DNA of 64,000 nucleotides from Salvia splendens (GCF_004379255.2 NC_056036.1:4030001-4094000), one strand, 5' to 3'; shown: positions 37,575 through 48,550, counted from the first letter of the stretch. Numbers and translations are program-made. Notes: generated from the sequence alone by a model not told the origin.

Positions 37575-38045
37575 TTAGGGCATCCGCAACGCGTCTCGTT
37601 GCGGTCCCTATCTCATCTCGGGGAGATGAGACGACAGCGAGACAGCGTTGCGGGCTCCGTCTCGTCCCCATCCCGTCCCGTAACTCGTCGCGGAGAGACA
37701 CTCGGCGAGCTATCTCGCCACGCGCGTTGACGACGTGGCGAGCTGCGGTTCGTCCGTGACGCCCACTCGCCGGCCCGCGAGTAGGCGTCGTTTATTTCCG
37801 TTGAAAATGTATTTTTTATTGTTTTTTTTTAATTCAGAAAAAATCGAAAAAAAAATCCCAAAATTATACTAGCCGTTTATAGCCGTTTTTTTTACAATTT
37901 TTTTTGAATTTTTTAAGCCCCAATCACTTCTATAAATATCAAATCATTCCCACAAATTAATCCACAAAAAAACTCTCTATCCTCACTCAAACACTATACA
38001 TTCTTCATCTCAAAACATTATTCTTCTCCCAAATTTAATCCATTC

Positions 38046-38222
38046 ATGGATCCATTTGAGCAAATGCGTCGAATAATAGAAGAATCGCTAACAGAAGATC
38101 GACGTCGGGAGGAAGAGGAAGCCGCAGCGCCTCAAAGGCGATCCCGGACTTACATCCATCGTAACCGGGAGGAAGCCGCCGCAAGGAAGAAATTAAATTA
38201 TGTATTTTTAATATTTTTTTAG
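38046..38222 (+). pseudogene. N-terminal remnant of a Harbinger transposase (ORF2)
   Basis: The 58-codon frame starts MDPFEQMRRIIEESLTEDRR and includes RRSRTYIHRNREEA, resembling the N-terminus of plant Harbinger DDE nuclease proteins as I know them. After about codon 48 it passes into the non-coding tail, so the entire catalytic domain is deleted. It cannot encode a transposase. Confidence 0.6.
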
Positions 38223-38412
38223 GATTTTAATTATGTGTTTTTTAAATTTTTTTAGAATTTGAAGTTGTAATTTTATTTTATTTTATTTAATGAAGTGTGT
38301 TTTTATTAATTGAATTGGTTGGAAATAAAAAAAATGAAATTGAATGAATAGTTAAAGGACGGGATAGTTAAGAGACGGATAAGAGATGGAGGATTGCAGG
38401 TGCTGTTTCTTA

Positions 38413-40465
38413 GAGCATCTTCAGTAAGACTGGACGTCAAATAGCCCTCACATAACCTTCACACTGCCACATCATCAGCACTACAATTCTCTTGTCACAT
38501 CAACTGGACATCAAATAGCCCTCACATAGCCTTCACACTACCTATCCACATCACTAATAACAATTATATAATTTAATTTACACTCGTATCAACATACGGA
38601 ATTTAATTTACGAGACAAATACGGAAAATTCGAATAATAATATTAAAACTTAAAAAGTACATTAATTTTATAAAAAAAGTACAATAATTTAAAAAAGTAC
38701 AAAAATTAAAAAGTACATTAATTTAAAAAAGTAAAATAAAATCACTCCTCGCAGCCGTCCTCGTCTCCGTCGTCGCCCAGCGCTTCTTCACCGTCGTCGC
38801 CGCCGCCTCCGTCGCCACCTACGCCGCGGCTATTCCCGCCGGTGTCCCTCCTCATCGCCTCCAATTCTTCACGCTGGCTCTGGAGCAATACACGAAGAAA
38901 ATCCTTCACCTCGGGGTCCACCGCCGCTTGGAAGTCGGCTAAGGTCTTCACCATTTGAGCGCGCGTTTGTTGGCGCGCGAAGAATTTGAGCTCCTCGGTA
39001 GACCTGTCGAGGGGGGATGTCGAATGGACCCCCTGGGAACTCGGGGTGCCCCCCCTCGCAACCTGTTGCGCCCGCCTTTGGCCAACCGGGCGAGGTCGGC
39101 GACCGAAAGAAAGAGGAGTCGGGACCTCCTGGGCCGTCTCGGGGAGGTCTGTCGAACCACCGCTGCTGCCGCTATAATCTCCGGTATAGTTCAGTTTCTG
39201 CCTCTTCGGCCAGCCAGCGTCGACGCCTGCCCGGAATTTCTCCGACTCGTTGAGCACAACGTAGCAGTTCCAGTAGGTGAATTCATAGTACTTCTTCTGC
39301 GGATCGGGGTAGGCTCTCTCCGCAATCCTGCTGCAGTCTTCCTCTGTTTGGCCACTGGTCTGCATGCGGAGGGCGTTGGCGTACAAACCCGAAAATCGAG
39401 AGACGCCAGACCTGATTCGGTCCCAGCACTTCCGGACCTCCTACCCGGTGCACGGTCTCCCTTCAGGGCAAAATGCCCTGTAGGCTGCGGCTATCTTGGC
39501 CCACAAGTTGACGATCCTCTGGTTGTTCGAAACGAGAGGATCGTCGCAGACACTCACCAACGCCTTGGCAACCGCAACGTTCTCCGCGTCCGTCTACTTC
39601 CTCCGGCCCCAGATTTCAGCCTCCGGCTGCGACGACTCGCCGACCTTCTTGGCCTTGCCCTTCTTCTTACCCCGCCCTACTCCCTGGCTTTGAATGAGAG
39701 TTTCCGGAACCTCGTTCATATCAAAACCCAAGTCCGCTAAGGAGAAGGTCCCCGTATACTGTGCATCCGTTGTGGTCGATGTGTGTGAAGAACCGGTGGA
39801 AAAATCAAAAGTCGGCCGATAGGCGTTGTCCCCCCCGTGCGTCCCCTGCGCCGGGGGAATCATCTGCTGCGCTGGTGGCTGCATCCCGGGTGCCCACCCC
39901 GACATCATCTGCATAGGGGGCTGCATCCCGGGTGCCCACCCCGGTATCATCTGCTGCCACGGGTACATGTTGTAGTACCAGGTCATCGGAGGCCAACCAC
40001 CTCCCCCAGGAGCCGGGGAAGTATGGGACCCTACCCCGGGAGTCGGGGGCGTCTGAGACCCTACACCGGGAGGCGGGGGAGTCTGAGACCATCCCCCGGG
40101 AGTCACTGGAGTATCTTCGTAGTTGTTCTCTATTGCTCGTTATTGATCTTGAACAGAAAGTAAGGTAGAGAGAGTACTCGTTAAAACAAGTGGTGCGAAT
40201 GAAAATGACGTTCAAAGCGCGTATATATAGTGTTTTCAAAAGAAACAAAAATAAAAAATAAAATCTGACGCCGGTTTGACACCGATCCGGGACCCACAAT
40301 GGCGCCGTGAGGATCGGCGTCGGAACCGGCGTCATCGCGCGAATCGGCATGGCCACGCCGATTTTGACGTCGATTTCGCCGACGCCGGTTCCAATGGTTC
40401 GGCGTCAGAACCGGCGTCGGCGAAAAATCAGCGTCGCGATTTTGACGCCGGCATTGGAGATGCTC
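38413..40465 (-). mobile_element. PIF/Harbinger element, 2053 bp, nested, carrying ORF1
   Basis: Ends GAGCATCTTCAGTAAG and, inverted, GCATTGGAGATGCTC, with TTA duplications (38410-38412, 40466-40468). It carries a minus-strand ORF1 (38742-40106) but no transposase ORF2, so it is a non-autonomous derivative. GC-rich subterminal repeats (GACGCCGGTTTGACACCG-like) occupy 40265-40455. Confidence 0.9.
38742..40106 (-). pseudogene. Harbinger ORF1 (Myb/SANT-like, NAM-associated C-terminus), two in-frame stops
   Basis: One frame runs from about 40106 to 38742 (about 454 codons) broken only by TAG at 39594-39596 and 39441-39443. Order: Pro/Gly/Met-rich N-terminus with GVGSQTPPTPG repeats; FSLADLGFDMNEVPET; a basic GRGKKKGKAKK stretch; a SANT-like segment (WAKIAAAYRAFCPEG, EVRKCWDRI); YYEFTYWNCYVVL; then a Gln/Glu-rich C-terminus. 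Plant databases often mislabel such proteins as 'glutathione S-transferase T3-like' or 'NAM-associated'. ORF1 proteins of Harbinger elements bind DNA and help import the transposase. The stops replace positions where tryptophan is expected. The true start is unclear: 40106 is GTG and upstream codons reach a stop. Confidence 0.75.
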
Positions 40466-40729
40466 TTAATTAAATAATGGAGGGTTGCAGGTACAGTGGG
40501 GTTCATGAATAGTTAAGAGATGAGACGGATAAGAGATGACTTTTAAGTTTGAACAAAAATAAATTAAAATTTGTCTGGCTTTCAGTCTTTCTCATGAAAT
40601 AATCTGTGCGAGCTTTTCATATCTGCAACTGTAAGCTCAAGCAGACATGAGACAACCATTCGAAAGAGATAGAACGAGAGAGAGATTGACACATACCGAT
40701 TAACTGTTCCTTTCTCTCTCCGACATGTC

Positions 40730-40736
40730 TATAAAG
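40730..40736 (+). promoter_or_regulatory. Probable TATA box of the VAN3-binding-like gene
   Basis: TATAAAG lies about 87 bp before the start codon and some 190 bp from the eroded Harbinger end, so the core promoter directly abuts the transposon. Confidence 0.5.
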
Positions 40737-40822
40737 AATTGAGAGTGACCTCCTCATCTATCCACATCCCATGATCCCATTTAACAACAACAAGCCCCCT
40801 CCATTTTTTTCAACTCAAAACC

Positions 40823-43282
40823 ATGGACAGCAGCATGTTTAAACCTTCTGAAACTCCAACAGACCCCATGGAATTCCTCTCCCGCTCCTGGACCTCCTCC
40901 CCCCTTCAAATCTCCAACGCCCCACCTCCACCTCCACCTCCGCCGCTCCAAGATATATCCCAAATCTCCAACCCTTTCTCCTTTTCTTTTTCTGAGACCT
41001 CCCAGCTTCTCATGGAGCGTATCATGTCACAGTCTGTAAGTAAAGATCGGTTTTTTCTTTTTGTCCATATTCAGATTCTTGGAATTTTGTGGATTTTGGA
41101 GACAGTTGTATTTGTATGATCGATTCATATGGGTACTACTTGTGAAGCAGGATGTATCACCTCGTACTTCAGGAAGGCTATCCCACAGTGGGCCTCTCAT
41201 TGGAAGTTCCATCTCTGATAGCCCACCACTCTCCCCTTCTGAAATGGATGATCTCAAGGTTTCTTCTATTTCTTTCTTGTTTAACTGTTTTCTCTCTTGC
41301 ACTTGCATTTATGATGTCTGTCTTCTGATTAATTTGCTCACAAAGCACAAGTTCTGCACACAGAGAGATTGTGTATGTATCAGCTTTCTCTTTAACCAGC
41401 AACATTCTGAAACTGTTAGCAGACCACCTATGTCAGTTTCTTGCATTAGCTTTAAAGATTGAAGAATGTTTGAGGTAGCTAAATTTTTATTTATTAATCA
41501 TTTTATTTCCTAAGAAGAATGTAGTGTGCTTGGCTGTGATAAATGTAATGGTCTGGCAATAATGGAAAGAAAGGAATTGATGATGTGGGGGCAGTCTACC
41601 ATCTTGAGTGTGGTTCATGTTAATTTCTTGAAATCAATTTATACAAGTGGTCCAGTTTCTTGGTGGGCTCTTTTTGTACTAATCTTATTGATTGAATCAA
41701 AATGTGGAAGTTGCAGTGCCCTCTGCACTTACCTACATGTTCCACACAAGTTTTTAGCATTAATTTAATGATGTTGACATTGGTTTATTGATGCAGTTGA
41801 TCAGTGATCATGCTAGCGGTAGCAACCAGATCAAGAGCAGCTTCGTCGCGGGAACTTCTGCAGGCGGAAGGAAGACGGTTGGAAGGTGGTTGAAGGACAG
41901 GAAAGAGAAGAAGAAGGGGGAGGTGAGGGCACAGAATGCACAGCTTCATGCTGCCATCTCTGTTGCTGGTGTAGCAGCAGCCATTGCTGCCATAGCGGCC
42001 GCCACAGCCGCGTCGTCTGGAGCTCGAAAGGACGAGCAGATGGGCAAGACCGACATGGCCGTGGCTTCAGCTGCAACACTGGTGGCTGCACAGTGTGTTG
42101 AGGCAGCTGAGGCGATGGGGGCCGAGCGCGAGCACTTGGCCTCTGTGGTCAGCTCCGCTGTCAACGTGCAGTCGCCTGGAGACATTGTGACCTTGACAGC
42201 TGCTGCAGCTACTGGTGAGAAAATCTTGCAAATTCTTGAATCACTCATTTATGTTTTAATATTTTTTTTTCTGAATTTTTGCTGCAATTTTCTAGCTCTG
42301 CGTGGCGCTGCCACATTGAAGGCGAGGGCGTTGAAGGAAGTGTGGAGCATTGCGTCTGTTATCCCCGTGGACAGGGTGATGGGAATGCCTAATGGTGGCA
42401 GCAGTGGAAGAAATGGGAGTTTGAAAGAAAGCCATAGTGGTGAGCTTGCAGCTGAAGAGAATTTTCTTGGCATTTGCAGTAAGGAGTTGCTTGCTAGAGG
42501 CGGTGAGCTCTTGAAACGAACGCGAAAGGGTAGATTTCTTGCCTAACTCATTACAAGAAATGTTTATGTTAGTGACTATTTTAGTATGACCGTTTGATGA
42601 TGATGCTATTTACTCGTTTTTCTTGATGATCATATGCGTTTTTAGTCGAGTAACGGGTCATATTGTGTATGGTGAAATGCAGGTGATCTTCATTGGAAGA
42701 TTGTGTCTGTGTACATCAACAGAATGGGTCAGGTGAGAGCCTTTTCTTGGCCATGATTGAACAATAAAAAACATATAATATGTTGATATGCTTTTGGCTT
42801 TCACTGATCTGAAACAGAGAGTTTTTGATTCACATTTGTGATAGGTGATACTGAAAATGAAGAGTAGACATGTTGCTGGGACAGTCACAAAAAAGAAAAA
42901 GAGTGAGTGAGCCATTAAATTTCTGCTTGTGTCTTTTCTTTTTAATTTAAACTATTGGAGGTGGTGGGCTTGCTTCCATTTGGGGATTTGAGAAAGTAGT
43001 GTGCAAATTGTTTTGAGAGAAAAAGATAAAGAAAGTTGGCATCTTTTTTCCTTTTTCTTTAAATTCTCAGATGTTGTGCTGGAGGTGATGAAGGACATCC
43101 CGGCATGGCCGGGGCGCCACCTCTTAGAGGGCGGTGAGGACCGGAGATACTTCTCCTTGAAGACGGTGGCACGTGGGGTCGTCGAGTTTGAGTGCCGGAA
43201 CCAAAGAGAGCATGATATATGGACTCAAGGTGTTACAAGGTTGCTTACAATTACTTCAGATCAGAGCAGACAGAGGATCTAA
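40823..43282 (+). CDS. VAN3-binding / FORKED-like protein (auxin canalisation domain + PH-like)
   Basis: Seven exons: 40823-41035, 41151-41258, 41797-42214, 42296-42529, 42683-42732, 42845-42902 and 43071-43282. GT-AG junctions keep frame for 430 residues. The N-terminal part has [12 protein letters not shown], a proline run, and the hallmark [20 protein letters not shown] followed by an Ala-rich helix and [26 protein letters not shown] and [20 protein letters not shown] (DUF828, about 20-260). The C-terminal PH-like part covers about 290-425 ([52 protein letters not shown]). Relatives act at the trans-Golgi/vesicle system with the ARF-GAP VAN3, directing PIN auxin carriers and leaf-vein continuity. 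Length is usual for the FKD-like family. Which paralogue is unresolved. Confidence 0.92.
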
Positions 43283-43358
43283 TGGTTTTGCAATCCTATG
43301 ATTATGGCCTAAAAGGCTAAAATCTTGAAGTTTGGTTTGGAATTGTTTTTTTTTTTTT

Positions 43359-43364
43359 AATAAA
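43359..43364 (+). terminator. Polyadenylation signal AATAAA of the VAN3-binding-like gene
   Basis: AATAAA follows a T-run 77 bp after the stop codon. Cleavage position not determined. Confidence 0.45.
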
Positions 43365-43590
43365 ATATCTTAAGCTTCTACCCAATGTGAAAAATGAAGC
43401 TAAAGTTGGTCAGTAATGGTAAAATGTAAAGTGGAATTAAAGAAAGCTAGAAAACTATGTGATCTTGTGGTAAAGGGGTATCTTGGACTAGGTTTTGGTA
43501 AAAAAAAATGGGAGACTCCCATTTTTCCTAAATTTTATATTATTGCATTGCATATAATGTTATTTCCCTTTAATTAGTGTTGGGAACATA

Positions 43591-43800
43591 GATTAAGGTT
43601 TGTGATTAGGTAACTTGGTTTGTAATCATTGTATTGCATTTGGCTTCTTGTCTTTTCTTGTAATAGATTAATATTTGTGATTAGGCAACTTGGTTTGTAA
43701 TCATTGTATTGCATTGGTTTGCTTCTTATCTTTTCCTGTAATAGATTAAGGTTTGTGGTTAGGCTTGCTTTGTTTGTAATCATCGTATTACATAATGAAT
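43591..43800. repeat. Minisatellite, 75-78 bp unit, about 2.8 copies
   Basis: Units begin GATTAAGGTTTGTGATTAGG at 43591, 43666 and 43744 and share TTTGTAATCATTGTATTGCA. The third unit is diverged and partial. It lies just past the 3' end of the VAN3-binding-like gene. Not CRISPR: no short repeats with unique spacers. Confidence 0.85.
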
Positions 43801-43971
43801 CCAATAATGCCTAACATGGTATTTTTTTGTATATATTTCTCTTTGAATTGATATAGAAAGATGACATTAAAAAAAAAACTCAACATAACTATAAACATAT
43901 TGTTATTATCAAAAAATTGTCTGAACCGAAGAAAATCTATAGATTCAGATATTCACAGAACTGTTATAGTT

Positions 43972-44625
43972 AGGGATGTCAATCGGGCCGTCGGGTTTCG
44001 GGCCAACCCTACTCGGGTAACGGATCAATCGGGTGCGGTCTAATCGGGTTGTGATTTCTTTCGGGTTATAAAAGTTCAACCCTAACCCTAAAAACTCGGG
44101 TTTCGGGCTAGCCCAGCGGGTTAATCAGGTTGTTATCGATAATATTAACATACGATCAATCCAATAAATAATGATTAAAATTACTAATGTTCATACGATA
44201 TAAAATATTTAATTATGATATGTTTGAGATATATGCTTAAACTCAATCATAAACATGATCAAATACTAATATGTGAGATATTTCGTGGAATTTTAATGCA
44301 TGTTTTAGAAATTTAAATATTTTTTTGAAGTTTTTAATTTATTTATCAATTATTATATTAATGAAAATTCAATATATAATTTGTATATTTAATATAAAAT
44401 TGAAAATTATTTTTTAGTTAAAATTAATCAATGAAGTGTCGAATTAGGAGTAAAAAAAATAGAATAATAGAAATTTTATCGGGTTTTCGGGTCTGGCCCT
44501 AACGGGTTGCGGGTTAATCGGGTGCGAGCTAATCGGGTTTTGATTTTATCGGGCTAGAAATTTCGAGCCATAACCCTATAAATTTGGGGGGCTATTTGGG
44601 CCAGCCCACGGGTTATGGGCTATAA
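43972..44625. mobile_element. hAT-type MITE, relative of 32918-33553, inverted, right end eroded
   Basis: Starts TTAGGGATGTCAATCGGGCC and carries CGGGTT/AATCGGG words at both ends around an AT-rich middle, like the element at 32918 read in reverse. The right end stops in GGGTTATGGGCTATAAC without the expected terminal CATCCCTA, and no target duplication was found. Confidence 0.7.
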
Positions 44626-44852
44626 CTTATAGGAGAAAGCAAACACACCTTCCACACATATAAACCATTCTTGTGTATGAAACCATTCTTGAAACACAAT
44701 AGTACTTAAAATACTGTTGAGCAAAAAAATAAAAAAAAAATAAACACACTTTCAACCCCTTAAGTTTTCTTCAGAGCAAAGATGGAATCTTGAGCTTCTT
44801 GTTTCCTCAGTGACTCCACAACTTGTCTTGTTCCAAGTTGGAAATGAGGTAT

Positions 44853-46488
44853 TCAATCATCTCCAAATATAGCAAGAATGTACAAGAACAGATTCACTAT
44901 GTCCATGTACAGACAGCATGCTGCGTCGATGTACTGATCGTAGTTGAACCGCTTGATCAGATTGTCCGTGTCGTAGATGATGAAGCCTGAGAAGACCAGT
45001 GCCCCCACACAGCCGATCACCTGCTCCCCGATTCGCCCCAGAGGGAAAATGATCTGTCAAGACAAGAGACAGGGTATATCAAGTACAGCACCATATGCAA
45101 ATAGATCATGTGAATTTCTAGATTTTTGAGGCATGAAAACTAACTAACCCTAATGATGCCAAAGGCCATAAGAAGCAAGATAGCACAGAACAAGAAAGGC
45201 CCCATGAAGCTGAAGTCAGCGCCACGTTTTGCAGCAGCAAACGTGAACGCTGTGAGGCCAACAGTCACAAGTAGAGTCAGACCGGCAGCCAGCAACACCG
45301 CGTCACCTGTGAAAAAACAGTTAATTCCTGTTAGCATTCACATTGTTTCTTGAGAAAAAATATTGTGTGAATTTTCTCTGCTTGAGTAGTTCTTGGCTGC
45401 AGAGGAAGCTGTATTAAAAATAGACAAGAAATATGATTACCTTTTCTTTGAGAGGAACAAGCCCCAACCATGAATGCCATAGCAAAGGTGAAGAGAAACA
45501 AAAGAATATAGTTCCATGGATGTTTCTGACTGAAGCAACTCATCATCAAGCACACTGCATCATAAGTCCAAACAGTTAAATAAGATTCCAAGAACGTATG
45601 TGACTCTTTTTCAGGCAGAAATTCATAGACATTCTTGTTTGATGGAGTAACTAACTAGAGACATATCTCCAAGGCCATTTTACATCATGCACAAATAATA
45701 GGCACTCATTTATTAGAGGAAAATGCAATTTAAATATGCCACTCATCAAAAGAAACATCTTCCAATAAGTGTTATTGAACGTGCCCCCGAACCTAGGATT
45801 CAATCGCCCCATGATGGCCGAGGCAAGCACGGGTCAATGGGTGAGCCTAGGGTGGGCTTTATTCAGGGGTGGCTAGGTGCTTTCCAGTCCGGAACATATT
45901 CTTGCCCAAGCCCAATATATTTTAGGGTAGCCCAGCCCATTAATCCGACAGGTGGCAGCAGATTGAAGAGCTAGGGTTTCAAAATTGAAATTAGGGCTTG
46001 AAATTTCGCCTCAATTCATGGGGCCCGCTCCCCTCGCTCCTCAAATTATTACCTTCCCCACAACACTAGCACCAGTATTCAACAAATGTCATTCTACCAT
46101 CACTATTCATGTTTCCATAATCAATGTTTAGTTTTACAAAAACTATTATTCAAATAACTTAATCCTCCCCTAAAAATTCATAATTGAAAACAAAGAAAAG
46201 TAGGATATGATGATGGCGGCGAGAGAGGAGAGAAATACGAATAACGGTAAGAATGATGGCGGCGATCATGGTGTAAAGGCCGGCGGGAGTGCGAAGGAAA
46301 AGGCGAACGGGCTGAATAAAAGTCATGGCAATGGCAATCCCGAAGGTGATGAGCAACTGCAAGCAGAGAATGGAATAGACTTTGCGGATGAAGCCCCATC
46401 GCATCTGCGGATTCTCCTGCATTCCCGGGTACAGCTGCCCATTCCCCTTCTCCAGATCCACGCCGTGTTTGTTTGAATAAAATGCCAT
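44853..46488 (-). CDS. LFG-like: LIFEGUARD / BAX-inhibitor-1-like membrane protein
   Basis: Four exons right to left: 46488-46239, 45554-45441, 45306-45149 and 45053-44853. They stay in frame for 240 residues. The start MAFYSNKHGVDLEKGNGQLY leads to QMRWGFIRKVYSILCLQLL, the usual entry to the BI1-like (TMBIM) domain. About seven hydrophobic segments follow, with conserved QKHPWNYILLFLFTFAMAF, KRGADFSFMGPFLF, FPLGRIGEQVIG, and near the end IIYDTDNLIKRFNYDQYIDA. The IYDTDNL motif contains the acidic pair of the pH-sensitive calcium leak. Relatives sit in ER, Golgi or plasma membrane, moderate cell death and affect powdery-mildew responses. The first intron (45555-46238) holds a GC-rich unplaced stretch (45780-46040), perhaps a TE piece. 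First exon ends at a phase-1 GTATTT donor, so that junction is slightly less certain. Confidence 0.92.
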
Positions 46489-46604
46489 CCTTCTCTGATC
46501 AACCAGAAACTCGTCTCCTCTTGTTTTTTTTCCAAGAAACTACAATGTGTTCGATTGATTTTCTTGGGAGGGTTGATCAAATCTTTGTTTCTCCAATTCT
46601 CTCT

Positions 46605-46612
46605 CTTTTATA
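46605..46612 (-). promoter_or_regulatory. Probable TATA box of the LIFEGUARD-like gene
   Basis: TATAAAAG on the minus strand, about 120 bp before the start codon, followed by a CT/GA-rich leader. Confidence 0.55.
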
Positions 46613-46619
46613 GGGACAT

Positions 46620-47960
46620 TTTTTTTTTTTTTTTTTTTTTGAAGACCCTTATTTTTGGGGCAATAATTTACGTGATTTGAACTATTAACCGTGTTTTTTT
46701 AAGTGGCGGAAGATTAATTGCTTTAAGATATACTATATATTTTAAATTCAATATATACACCATTTTAATACGCAAAAACTATTACTATTAATTAGTCGAA
46801 AATATTATGGTCGATATTCATGACCCAATGTAATCGCTCCACGTCAGTGTTATGTTGATATGTTCAATACCCGCCCTTGCATGGAACAATATTAGTGTTA
46901 TGTTGATATGTTAAATAGTCGAGTATATTTAGCACTCCAAAATTTTAAAGTTGGATTCATGTATTTTTTGTTAGACAATACATGAAGAAACTAGAAATGA
47001 ACATTTGTAACTCGAATATAACAATTCACATCTACCAAAATTATCCATACAGTTGGCTATTTATTTCATAGTCCACAATAAAATAAATACAGTAGTAATT
47101 TATTAACAGTAAAAAACTTACCACATCAATTTATTTACGTGTGGAACTGTCAAAAATCTTTAGTTGTTATTTGGTCAGAGTTACAGTTGAAACAAATCAT
47201 GTGCTCAATAATTGACTAATTTTTTATACAGTGCATATATATGGAACAAAAACCATGATACGCAAAATACAATACAGTAAAATAAAAATTTTAATTACTC
47301 TCGTTATGAGAAAATCATACAGTTATTGAGTATATCCCAAGAAAACTGATCAATAAATAAAAAACTCCAAATATCATAAATGTAGATATCAATGAAATGT
47401 GATTATATTCGATAAGTAATTAATAAAAGATGCAGGTCTTGTACCTATTGTACCCATCCGAACTATAACTAAATAAATACACACTGTTCATTCTGTCCCA
47501 CGCTATCACCTGCATTAAATAGGTGACAAAAACTATACGCCAAATAAAATGAATAATTCATAGCCATGTATAATTAATTAGGAAATCACAAGTGACCACT
47601 GAAGAAAAAAATAATTCATTATGAACAAATTTATAGAGAAATTCGGGTAGAGAATAGAAATATTAAATGCAAGATTTCAGAAGTAAACGACATACAAGAG
47701 ATAAGCAACATGATTAATTAGAATTTTGCCATGTTCGTAGAAATGGAATTATTAATTATAAACCGAGAAAGTGAAATTAATTAAAGAGGGAAATTATAGT
47801 AGAAAATTGAAGAGAGGCAAAAACAATAATAACAAAATTCGTCTTGTGAAAGAAGCAGTGAAACATAATTAATACTCCTACTTATATCGTGTGTGTTGAG
47901 CATTATATATTTGTTCTAGCAAAACTAATACTAATAAATCATGGAATTAATGAAGTTTAA
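46620..47960. other. Intergenic AT-rich stretch; no gene seen
   Basis: It begins with a 20-odd T run and continues as AT-rich DNA between the LIFEGUARD-like promoter and the EPFL 3' end. No terminal inverted repeats or coding potential recognised. Confidence 0.55.
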
Positions 47961-47968
47961 TATCTTGG

Positions 47969-48446
47969 TCAAGGCATGAAGATCTTGTCTTTGCACTTGC
48001 ACCTCCATGCCTCCGGATAGTAATCCGCTTTGGAGGCGAAGCCGGGATTGATCACGACGCGGACCGCCTTGCACGGCCTGCACCGCCGGCACTTGTGTTT
48101 GCATAATGGCGGCGACGACCCCGGCCCCGGCAGCGCCCCAACACCTACACAAACCACACCACTTAATTAATTTGTTAATCGCCCTTAATTATTAAGTAAT
48201 GAAGTAGAGACTGATGTATATGAGTTGGTCAAGTGGTAATTGACTGAGATTTGAATACACCGTGGCGAGTTCTTTAAATTTATAACCATTTGCACATAAA
48301 AAGAAAAAGAAAAAGTAGACAGTGTGTGTGTGTGTGTATTTACTTGGGATTGAGACGAAGGCAGAGGCCGATGCAAGAAGGAGGAGGATCGTCACGGCGG
48401 CGAGGAGTGTAAATTGGTGGCCGTGATGGCGGGGAAGGAAGTTCAT
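47969..48446 (-). CDS. EPFL-like: EPIDERMAL PATTERNING FACTOR-like secreted cysteine-rich peptide
   Basis: Two exons right to left: 48446-48344 and 48144-47969, in frame, 92 residues. Residues 1-31 (MNFLPRHHGHQF then TLLAAVTILLLLASASAF) form a signal peptide. The mature part (about 36-92) has GPGSSPPLCKHKCRRCRPCK, a short loop, and YYPEAWRCKCKDKIFMP. These are the six conserved cysteines (C-X3-C-X2-C-X2-C ... C-X-C) of the EPFL knot. The ending YYPEAWRCKCxxKxFMP and short loop resemble the EPFL4/5/6 group rather than EPF1/2 or STOMAGEN. Such peptides are ligands for ERECTA-family receptors with TOO MANY MOUTHS modulation, setting stomatal spacing and inflorescence or stem growth. The pro-region is almost absent. 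Start ATG is the only one before the hydrophobic segment. Confidence 0.88.
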
Positions 48447-48543
48447 CGGCGGTGGTGGTGCGCGGCGGAGAGGCTGAGTGTGTGAAAAGATGTATGCAAA
48501 GCGTGTGTCTGTGAGTCCAAGTCAAATAGACTAAGGCAGTTGG

Positions 48544-48550
48544 TTTTATA
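48544..48550 (-). promoter_or_regulatory. Probable TATA box of the EPFL gene
   Basis: TATAAAA on the minus strand about 100 bp before the start codon. Confidence 0.5.

Larger units (their letters stand above)
37578..40545 (+). mobile_element. PIF/Harbinger element with a second Harbinger nested in its tail
   Basis: Left terminus GGGCATCCGCAAC preceded by TTA (37575-37577). The tail (38222-38410, resuming at 40469) matches the elements at 16458 and 60909. The expected right terminus GTTGCGGATGGCC is not present; similarity fades after GAGACGGATAAGAGATGAC near 40540, so the right end is eroded. It keeps a 5' fragment of a transposase-like frame at 38046 and the GC hairpin at 37758-37789. A 2-kb element occupies 38413-40465. 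Confidence 0.82.

Noticed and set aside
38955..39740. 261-codon plus-strand open frame
   Set aside because: It is the antisense shadow of the Harbinger ORF1 relic, which has the recognisable protein motifs.
38742..40106. Glutathione S-transferase or NAC transcription factor
   Set aside because: Database labels of that kind for such sequences derive from Harbinger ORF1; no GST fold or NAC domain is visible and the frame lies between Harbinger ends.
43591..43800. CRISPR-like direct repeats
   Set aside because: Contiguous 75-78 bp tandem units without unique spacers in a plant chromosome; a minisatellite.
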